From contig VTPC01090559.1 in NCBI GenBank assembly GCA_011009095.1, positions 210,604 to 274,603 of the forward strand: a stretch of 64,000 bases of DNA, written 5' to 3'. The position numbers and the translations under genes are program-made. Below, piece after piece: positions 55,801 through 64,000 of the stretch. This stretch comes from Ignelater luminosus (lineage: Eukaryota; Arthropoda; Insecta; Coleoptera; Elateridae). Below the pieces are notes generated by a model. The model was not told the origin of the DNA. It saw nothing but the letters and a program-made list of their open reading frames with translations, and did no database searches. Position 1 is the stretch's first letter; every line of letters begins with the position of its first letter.

Positions 55801-58235
55801 CATTTCATACTTTACTCAGGCTTTCAGGTTTCTTTCTTTTATCATTTTATAGAAAAAATTGTTCAAGTTTAAATCCTACCTCGTAATGTAGACACAAATA
55901 TCTAAAATAAATTTTTCAGTGTCGAGAAACCTTGAGATATTCTGAGTCAACAACATACAGAATGTGTGTAAATACTTAATTTGAACCTGGATCTCCAAAA
56001 ATAGGTGTTTCACCTCTGATGGTATCAGTGATATTCATGTTTTAGTAATAAGAAATTTGAAAATAAGATTTTAACATTTGGTTTTACTTGGATTATTTAT
56101 TTCAATTTGATTCCTTTTTTTTGTTTTAATAATATAAAGGATCGCAGCAGTTAACATTTTTGTTTCAAAAAGCATACTTGCCTGCCGTGTTGTCCATTTT
56201 TCTGGAAACTAATTATTTGTCCATACATATCCTCTAGATTAATACGATAAAGACTCGACAAGTAATACAATTTTAAATATCTTAAGTGTTTTTGTGGCTG
56301 ATTTCTATATAGAAAATGCTCAAATTCTGTTTTTTCAAAAATTGAAAGTCATATTAAAGGTAAATCGAGTTTACTGTAGAAAGATGGTATGGAACTACAG
56401 CGTAATGAACTACTTTTCTGGTTTGTTTGCAAAATTCTACCCTGAACACATAAAGTTAAATTTGAGATAACCAAACAGCTCTAACGTAACAGGAATAACT
56501 TCAGATTAGTTCATTAGTTACGTTCTGTTGTGCTCTTCAAGAATAATCTACAGTCAAACAGTAAAAATGACCACAATTTTGTTTTTTCATTTCATTTCAA
56601 TAAACTTTCTTGATCTGAACCTTCGAAGGTTGATAATTCATTTCTCATGACTTTCCAAAATTTTATTAGGACGTTGTTTATCTTAAAAGCTTCCATTCCG
56701 CGCCAAGAAGTTTTCCTGTGTACTGAGCGACTGATGGAATATGAGAAACTAGAGATCCACGATTAAGACTCAAGCTTTGAAATGTGCCTGGTGCTTGAAC
56801 ACGGAGAGACCTTATTGTCATCACATATTAAGTTGTTTTCTGCCTTTGCGGTTTTTCAGGTCTTTGTGGAGCTTTAAATTTTTGTTTCTGATAATTACAG
56901 GTCCTGTCCGGTTCTTACGGGTCTAAGAGTTCTTCTACCTTTTAGGTATTTATGCCCTTGTGCCTAAAGTATCCTTGCAGTGATCTGATGCGTTTTAAAA
57001 TACTTTAGAAACTACTTCATGTTGTTTCAATCTGCTTCAAAAAGACATGAGACTACCATTTGTTCGCATTGTGATGTGCACAAAGACGACAAATTGAAAG
57101 AAAAAAAATCAAATCAAGCAAGCTCTTTCTTGGTGATTACAACTTTACAACCCACTACTACTTTTTATAAATTATAATTTATTGTTTTCGAAATTTCCAA
57201 GATCTTCTACTTCTTCCATCTGGTAAAAAAGGACTGTCGAACGAATCGAGCGATACCAGTTTTGCCGAAACTGTATTTGGGTAATGTGAATTCGAAATGA
57301 GAAAGGACCTCGATAATTTAATAACGGAAATTGCTTCATGCACTTGCTATAGTTTAAAAATACTTTCACTGTTTCAAAATATGTTTGCACCCATATATTC
57401 ACAAAATTTCCGCTTGATGATAAAGGATGAAAGAATCACTTTCCTCTCGCATCCCCATAACTCAGTTTTCCTTTGCGCTCTGTTTTCGACCTTGGATCTT
57501 TGGACCAATAAAGCATCAGATCGCCAACATTAAATGCAAGAATTTAAGTAGATAATTGATACAAAGTCTTTACGGAAAATTCTTGAACTGGCTCATAAGT
57601 TACTGAAGGTTGAGAATCGCAGTATGGTATTATAAAAGTTCTCATGGTGAGTACCTTTTTTCCGTTTGATTAATTTTCTTTAATGATCAGATTTGCATTT
57701 TTAATTAAAAAATTCATTTGACTCAGTAAAGAATTAAATAAATCCATGTGTTGCTAATTACATTCTCCGTAATTCCACTACGTTTCATAAAGCATATTGA
57801 TTAATAACCCAAAAACCGGTAGATATAATTCCTACTTTTAATTGAAGGTATTTTCCCTAATGTCTAAAACATCAAACACCTAATTTACTTTCTGTGGATT
57901 AAGGTATATTCAAAAGTGGCAACCTGCAGTTTTGAAAAATATTACCTCTTTAAAAGTACTAATTGTTTTAAGTACGTGCTGTTTGATGTTCTATATGTAA
58001 ATATTTGTAAATATTAAACAAGAGTCTTTATACAAAATTAGCTCTTAACACGCAATGAACTACACTAACCTCACATTTCGTTTGGTAGAATTATAAATCT
58101 TTGTTAAAACCGAACTTAAGGAATACAACACGAACAACGTCTGCATTATTAGCATTTAGAAAATCTTTCTCTCTCTTTTCCTTGTGTATTAATGAGTTTA
58201 TTAATTGAAAAAATTTTAAAAATTAATATCTAATT
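49816..58235. other. Long non-coding stretch, nothing recognised
   Basis: 8.4 kb of AT-rich DNA. ORFs of 60-90 codons (for example 51679-51885, 53357-53599, 53950-54213, 54398-54604, 57172-57533) show no family pattern. No terminal repeats, long tandem repeats or RNA genes were seen. Confidence 0.45.
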
Positions 58236-58345
58236 CCGGACCTGTCGAAGGAGGTGCTATCCCACTCCAAGATGCCAACCTACCGCCTCCTGCAGCTAAT
58301 AACACGCTACCTGCTACAGACAACCATCCTCCACCTATGACACCG
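58236..58345. other. Isolated GC-rich island with open frames on both strands
   Basis: About 110 bases of high GC in very AT-rich surroundings. Plus strand: GPVEGGAIPLQDANLPPPAA followed by a Pro/Thr-rich stretch ending in TGA, with AATAAA about 100 bp on, but no start codon or acceptor before it. Minus strand: open frame of 46 codons after a possible acceptor GTGACAG at about 58372, Gly-rich (VIGGGWLSVAGSVLLAAGGG), stop TAA at about 58217, then AATAAA 13 bp further. Both readings resemble a terminal exon; I cannot choose and do not recognise either. Confidence 0.35.
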
Positions 58346-60837
58346 CTCTCCACGTGATGTGATGATAGGTACTGTCACATTGCGAATTATGTGAAAACAG
58401 CTTCTGTATTACGATTCATAGCCCTATAAGGTGGGGCTAATTTAACAAAATAAAAATGAATCTTATAAAATCGAAACTATTTGATTATAAAATAACAGGG
58501 TTGGATAATTTTTATTATTTCTTTTTTAATAAATTAACGGTAATAATAAAGAGAAAGGAATTTAAATGGCAAAAATATTGTTATACTCATCTATTACGTG
58601 CGGAATATCGCCTTTGTGATGTTACCGGCTCATATCAAGTAGGCTATATTGTTAATTTTAACGGTTATACAATTCGAACAAATGAAAACAAGAAAAATGC
58701 TTTCCTATATAAACACAACACACTGAGATGTACACAAAAAAATAATTATTTATGCCACAATTAAAAACGTCAATTAAATTCAAGTTTCTCTTTAACGATG
58801 CAGTGTGTTTGATAATTTGCTAACAAATAACTATAATAACACCGAAAAAAGTTTTTTTTCTCGTGTTTATAGTAGATGTAAAATAATTCTAATTCTACTC
58901 GTGTTTTAATCAAGTTTGGATATCACCTCGTTTTAAAATCGCGCTATAAAATTCAAGAATGTCGGACTAATGTGGTTTTGTAAATTTTTCTTAAAAGATA
59001 ATTTATAACCTGTAAAGGGAGAATTTTAATTAACGAGATTCTGATCGAATAAATTGTTGGTGAGATCGAAATATTCAATTAAAACTCAACTTTTAAGATT
59101 TCTTTTAACTTACACATTGATCGAAAAAGTTAATTAAAACTGCACTTAATATATTTAATGTTATAAAAAACATTGTCCATTAAAATTCTGAACTACTACA
59201 CCATTAAATGGTTTAGCATAAGGAAGATAAATGATTACAGAATAAAAAAACTTTCTTTCAAAATCAGTTAAGATGAGATGTATAAAAGAAAAAACATACA
59301 GAGCAAATAAAATTTTTATATAATTAAGGTCCAGTACGGAAACAGAATTATAACTTTTTTTCTGACGAGGGTTAGAGTTTTGCAATGCGTGCAGGGTGGT
59401 TTGTAATTCGATATATCCTCCTGCGTTGCTGCTGCTGCTGCTGCTGTTGCAATACGTTTACTACGAACGCTGGCCATATGTTGCAATCGCATTTTGTTCT
59501 TAAAACTTCTGCTTCGGATGACTTTTGGTTTCCTTGCTAACACTAATCCATTTATATACAGCTACACTGTTAAAATAATGTTTTGGCTTTTTCGAGAAGG
59601 AATTAAGCTTAATCTCGTCGTAGATATCTTCGAGATGATACTAAAAATAATTTAACGGAAATTAAATAAACTGAAATTAAAAATAAGCGACAACTTCAAA
59701 ATTGACGTTAAATTAAGATTGGGGAGTTAATAAGCTAAATTAGTTTAGGCGGTATAGAAAAAAATCATTGATTTAGATTATGTTGTATATCAGATTTTGT
59801 TTTAATATTAATTTTAAGTATACTGTGTTGAATCTGCTATAGCAACCGCATCAGATCTGATTTCTAGGCCAAAATTATAGTTTAGCTATATGGCCGATTA
59901 TATGATGTACTACTAATTTAATATTCTTAATTTTATTAATAATGATCACATAATCAACAGAAGGTTTAGGCTAAATAGAGAGTGGCCTTGTAAATTAGAA
60001 AAAGGAGCAACAATATTAATAGGGAGAGCTTCACAACAGTAGACTGAATTGTTTGTCGGTGGGTTCCCTGAAAGCGTTTTGATCGTGCGGCATTCTCGTA
60101 CATTGCAGACGTGGAAACTATTTTGGTTTACAAGAGAAGGGTTCGATACATTTATTAAGGATCTTGCTTAAAATAAACTTGTTAAGTTTTTTCTTCGATT
60201 ACATGTATCGGGATTTACCTCAATATTACTTTTTCTCACACATCTCTAACATTTATCTGCCCTTCCATCTCTTGTCAGATTGAACGTTGTATGATTCCAT
60301 CATTCGGAGAAAATCTATAATCTAATCAAGATTTCTATGGTAGATGTGCACCTGTAATCTCCAAAGAGTCATTTTATGAATAGAACAGCAACACAAGGCA
60401 GAGAGAACAAATTAGATATAAACCGAACAAAAACTTCTTTTATTAGTAAATGAAACGGTACCTCCTTATGATTTTTATTTTATTTTTTGAGTATGTCTTG
60501 TCTAACTTCCTTTTCTCCTTGGAATTTTAGTTAATGAATCCTGAGACTAACATATAACCATCATCGTCAGTTGTTCAAAACTAAAAGATCTTTTTATAAG
60601 TTCCAAGGTTTGAATCGTTTTCATCAGTTCAATCCTTCAAAACACTAACACAGCGCTCAAAAACGTAATGTGGTTCTGAAAAATTTTGTTTTTGTTTTTT
60701 CTCATTTGTCTTCTTATGCAACGCCATGCAGTTTTATTGTGGATGTTTTAAAAACAATTTGAAAAGTATCTACTTGGATACAATAATCCTTGTCTTGGTT
60801 CAGCCGCATATTAGTGTTAAATAAATAGTTATAATGA
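58346..60837. other. Non-coding stretch
   Basis: AT-rich. Contains the GCT repeat at 59430-59450. The ORF at 58456-58764 has no family pattern. Confidence 0.4.
59430..59450 (+). repeat. (CTG)n trinucleotide repeat
   Basis: About six CTG units. On the minus strand it codes a six-Ala run inside an open frame of about 75 codons. Confidence 0.9.
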
Positions 60838-60839
60838 TA

Positions 60840-62108
60840 CGAGGGTGGTCTGAAAAGTTTCCGACCTCAACGTGAAGATGGCAGCACTCATAAATAAAAG
60901 CTACTGAATTTCGTTGTTCGTCTGTTGACAATTACTCAACAAAGTTTCAGCCATTTTGGACGCGCAGTTTTTATGTAACAATCGTTTGAGTGAGTTGATG
61001 TGAGTTTTTTTGTGAAAATGGACAAAATCGAGTATCGAGCTGTCATTAAATATTTGTTTTTGAAAGGCAATACGCCTTCGCAAATAAAAGATGAGTTGGA
61101 TTCTGTGTATGGGGACTCTGCATCATCATTCACCACAGTGAAATTTTGGGCTGCTGAATTTAAACGTGGCCGTAAGAGCTTGGGAGACGATGAACGTTCG
61201 GGACGTCCAAAAACTGCAACTACCGACGAAAACATCGCCAAAGTTCACCAAATGGTGCTAGACGACCGCCGAATTAAAGTGAGAGAGATACCAGAGGTTA
61301 TGAACATGTCAAAAGAACGTGTTTGTCACATATTAAATCAACATTTAGGCATGAGAAAGCTGTCCGCGCGTTGGGTGCCGCGTTTGCTCACGTTAGACCA
61401 AAAACGTGTTCGAATGAATATTTCCAACGCTCTTTTGGAGCAGTTTAGGCGAAATAAATCCGAGTTTTGGCGCCGATTAATTACTGTAGATGAAACTTGG
61501 ATACACCATTATACGCCCGAAACAAAAATACAGTCCAAACAGTGGACTGCCAAGGGGGAACCGGCTCCAAAAGAAGCAAAAACTGTTTTTTCGGCTGGGA
61601 AAGTGATGGCGACTGTTTTTTGGGATAGTCATGGAGTTATTTTAATCGATTATCTTCAAAAAGGAAAAACCATTAAAAGAGCATACTATGCATCATTACT
61701 TGACAAGCTGAAGGCAGAAAAAACGGCCACATTTGCAGAAAAAGAAAATCCTGCTTCACCAAGACACCTCAGCGGTTGCCATGGCGAAAATCCACGAATT
61801 ACGGTTTGAACTGCTTGACCATCCGCCTTACTCACCAGATCTAGCCCCAAGCGACTTCTTTTTGTTCCCTCATCTAAAAATTGCGCTCGGAGGACAAAGA
61901 TTTTCGTCAAATGAAGAGGCAATCCCTTCGTGAACAATTATTTTGCAGAGGAAAATGCCGAGTACTATTTGGACGGGTTACAGAGATGGGAGCATCGCTG
62001 GGAGAAGTGTGTAGAGTTACAAGGAGACTATGTTGAAAAATAAAAAAAAGTTTTCAGAAAAAATGTCTTGTATTTTTGTTAGGTCGGAAACTTTGCAGAC
62101 CACCCTCG
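60840..62108 (+). mobile_element. mariner-family transposon 2 (1269 bp), full length
   Basis: Ends 60840-60867 and 62081-62108 are 28-bp inverted repeats with one mismatch (CGAGGGTGGTCTG then A or C, AAAGTTTCCGACCT). TA duplications at 60838-60839 and 62109-62110. Carries a broken transposase on the plus strand. The ends are unrelated to those of mariner 1. Confidence 0.95.
61018..62043 (+). pseudogene. mariner transposase 2, two frameshifts and a catalytic-site deletion
   Basis: ATG at 61018 (MDKIEYRAVIKYLFLKGN) is preferred to the GTG at 61000. The helix-turn-helix part has FWAAEFKRGRKSL and DDERSGRPKT; the catalytic part has TVDETWIHHY, KILLHQD and YSPDLAPSDFFLFPHLKIAL. A shift occurs in the A-run near 61717-61722. 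Directly after the second catalytic Asp (ILLHQD) the usual five residues before TSAVAMAKI are missing, a deletion of about 15 bp. A second shift lies near 61925-61935; the frame then runs to TAA at 62041-62043 (GDYVEK end). Normal family length, but inactive. Confidence 0.92.
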
Positions 62109-62110
62109 TA

Positions 62111-62286
62111 ATGTTGATGATTTTAATGTTTCGTTGAGTAACAGTGAATTTCCCATTTTTGATAGGCTTGCTATGAGGAACTTAGACAGATTTAAATCTG
62201 ATGTCAACTTTTTCCAATCTGGTAACTTTATCCCTTTGGAGGAGTTTGGAAGTTACCAGACGACTTACAAAAAGCTAATCGAGTAA
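62111..62286 (+). other. Open frame of unknown origin abutting mariner 2
   Basis: Directly after the mariner the plus strand is open for 58 codons (NVDDFNVSLSNSEFPIFDRL, AMRNLDRFKSDVNFFQSGNF, IPLEEFGSYQTTYKKLIE) to TAA at 62284-62286. A second protein-like stretch at 62327-62505 (LTPNSVQLPSCTSHVLFNEE) follows TTTTTAG. The composition is protein-like, not the Lys/Asn/Ile noise of the surroundings. I do not recognise it. It may be a decayed gene or transposon into which the mariner inserted. Confidence 0.35.
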
Positions 62287-62505
62287 AGTGTAAGAAATGT
62301 TGTAGTATCCATTAAATATTGTTTTTAGCTAACTCCTAATTCTGTTCAGCTCCCTTCTTGTACTAGTCATGTGCTTTTCAACGAGGAAGACTTTGATCGA
62401 TTGCTCAATATGAAGAAGGGTGGCTTACAAGGTTCGTATCACTCTATTGGTCTTATGTACGTCACTGTTCTAAAGATGTCCAGTTTAAATCTAGCAGGTT
62501 TTTAA

Positions 62506-62998
62506 CTTCCACTAGTATGTACAAAATCATGACCAAAAATGTAGCTGGCACAATCTAGATATTGAATTAATTCTATTGAAAAGGGAGAAAACAGCAATTC
62601 CCAACTTCTTTTTGAAAGAGCTTACACAATTGAGGGCTTGAAAATACTGATAAATCCAAAATTAGGAACTGGGAGGATTGCAAGATTATAATAATCACTA
62701 CTTTACAGCACAATATCTAAAGATAGATTGGCATTGATTAAGTTGAAAGAAAAAGACTTCAGAAAGAAGCAAGAAAGGATACCATAACTGCATATAGAAC
62801 TGATAACGTCGAAGTGTTGTGACAAATGGCTTACGTTAACAAAGTTTGTCGATTTAAATTAAGCATATCGGGAAATTGTTGACCATAGTATCAAATCTGC
62901 AGTTGTCAAGATATAGTTGACAAAAGTGACGACTTGAAACTTTTTAAGAAATCTTTGGAAATCTGCAAAGTTAATTTAAAATGGATTTTCTTTTAAAT
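62506..62998. other. Non-coding spacer
   Basis: Traces of decayed coding sequence at 62590-62690 (LLFERAYTIEGLKILINPKL), otherwise nothing. Confidence 0.35.
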
Positions 62999-63830
62999 GA
63001 AATCATTTTTAATGAAATGAAACAATTTGACTCTTGATCTTTCTAGAAATTCACGGGTTCGAACAGGAGAATGGGCAGTAGCATTGTCATGGTGTAAACA
63101 AATTCCTCGCAAACCGTATTTTGGTCGAATTTCTTTAATTTTTTGAAATATTTTGGGTAAACATTGAGTAATGTACCACTCACTATTAACGGTTCTTTGA
63201 TCCTCTAATGTGATTGTGCCCACATGACCACTTGCAGAAAAAAACAAGCGACCATTTTTTCCTACACTTTGTGCTCGTTTAATTTTCGTTGGTGGTTTTT
63301 CGTTCGAAAACACTTCTTTAATTCTAGGTCAAATTGGTAAATCCAAGACTCATCCCCAGTAATAATGTCAAAAATTCGCTTGGATAAACCATTTTGATAA
63401 TCTTCAATCATTTTTTGAACCATTCCATACGTGCATTTTTTTGTTCGTTAGGCAGAAGTTTGAGGATCCAACGCGAAACAAGCTTACGAACATCTAAGTG
63501 TTCGTGTAAGATTTTATTTACTGCTGCCGAACCAATATTTAAACTCGCCTGTATCAAACAATAACTAATTCGTCTGTCTTGATTCACAAGATTCCTCACC
63601 CTGACGATGTTTTCATCAGTAACTGTAGTTGATGGCCGACCGCTGCTCTCTTCATCATTTAACGATTTTCTACCACGTTTAAATTTGGCATACCAACCAA
63701 AAATCGTTGAGCATGATGGAGAAGAATCGGGAAATGCTGTTAACAATCTTTCCAAGCACTGTTGTTGATTTAAACCACTTTTGAAGTCGTAGAAAATCAT
63801 AGCACAAAAATGGTCACAGTTCAATTCCAT
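62999..63830 (-). pseudogene. mariner transposase 3, truncated and shifted
   Basis: Minus strand from ATG 63830: MELNCDHFCAMIFYDFKSGL, then helix-turn-helix with FGWYAKFKRGRKSL, EESSGRPSTTVTDENI and HEHLDVRKLVSRWI. A single missing A near 63405-63411 breaks the frame after WFKK. The next frame has IITGDESWIYQF (first catalytic Asp), and after a small deletion SNEKPPTKIKRAQSVGKNGR, RTVNSEWYITQCLP and ICLHHDNATAHSPVRTREFL (second Asp). The third Asp region (normally HPPYSPDLAP...) is absent because the copy ends near 63000. It belongs to a mariner family different from the two others in this window, closer in wording to the SETMAR-related proteins. Confidence 0.88.
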
Positions 63831-64000
63831 TGTTAAAGCAGAAAATACACAGACGCGACTAATACTTTTAAAGATTACTCAGCACATGGTTGAGCTAAGC
63901 ACTTGAAACCTAAACTGATAATTACTCATGGCACTGGTGATGTATAAGTAAAGTGGCATTGCCATAGCTTGAACAGTGAACATCCAAAAATATTCAGTGT
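63831..64000. other. Upstream region of mariner 3
   Basis: Presumably the 5' leader of the element; its terminal repeat would be near or beyond the window edge and could not be identified. Confidence 0.35.

Noticed and set aside
58456-58764. 102-codon plus-strand ORF
   Set aside because: Composition (Lys, Asn, Tyr, Phe) is what random AT-rich DNA gives; no recognisable motif.

Overview
The window looks like AT-rich insect (at least arthropod) nuclear DNA. The one cellular gene I can recognise is broken into short exons by large introns, all with canonical GT..AG borders, and almost everything else identifiable is transposon debris (mariner, other Tc1/mariner groups, hAT, piggyBac, pogo-like, and non-LTR retrotransposons of two kinds). 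The residues of the host gene are closest to what I remember of the Drosophila calcium-channel beta subunit. I cannot name the species.

Host gene. On the minus strand, 7511-28656 holds the 5' and central part of a voltage-gated calcium channel beta subunit (Ca-beta): SH3 domain, HOOK linker and nearly all of the guanylate-kinase-like domain. Seven shared exons lie at 13599-13483, 13232-13113, 13046-12836, 8480-8249, 8176-7912, 7846-7679 and 7619-7511. All reading phases fit. Two separate first exons can splice in frame to the first shared exon: a 30-codon one at 28656-28567 starting MVQK, like vertebrate beta1/beta2, and a 7-codon one at 20819-20799. The last exon leaves the frame open in phase 1, so the C-terminal exons lie left of 7511 or outside the window.

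Layout. 1-1859 is unremarkable. 1860-4745 is a decayed RT/endonuclease LINE split by a 492-bp insertion with a 13-bp target duplication. 5128-6421 is a mariner with perfect 30-bp terminal repeats and one frameshift. 7511-28656 is Ca-beta; its introns carry a decayed multi-copy protein gene split by a GCGAAT-rich palindromic insert (9480-11212), a 2.2-kb DNA transposon with CACAG ends (15893-18120), an assembly gap (23931-24330), a second LINE fragment (24331-25552) and a small hAT-like MITE (25691-25860). Upstream of the gene are a nearly complete CR1-like LINE (30435-34498), a hAT element (35135-37112), Tc1-type debris (37240-37890), a 2.7-kb DD41D element with an intact transposase (37940-40627), a piggyBac remnant (41480-42900), a DD37E-type remnant (47765-48560) and a pogo-like element (48603-49815). 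About 8.4 kb follows with nothing recognisable. A GC-rich island sits at 58236-58345. Two more mariners of different families lie at 60840-62108 and about 62999-63830.

How it fits together. There is no operon-like cooperation here; the window is one long, intron-rich neuronal or muscle gene embedded in layered transposons. The points I consider most worth following are the two alternative Ca-beta first exons, the CACAG-ended element whose protein family I know only as uncharacterised, and the CR1-like LINE, whose second ORF has no AUG and opens at a -1 slippery run inside the end of ORF1.
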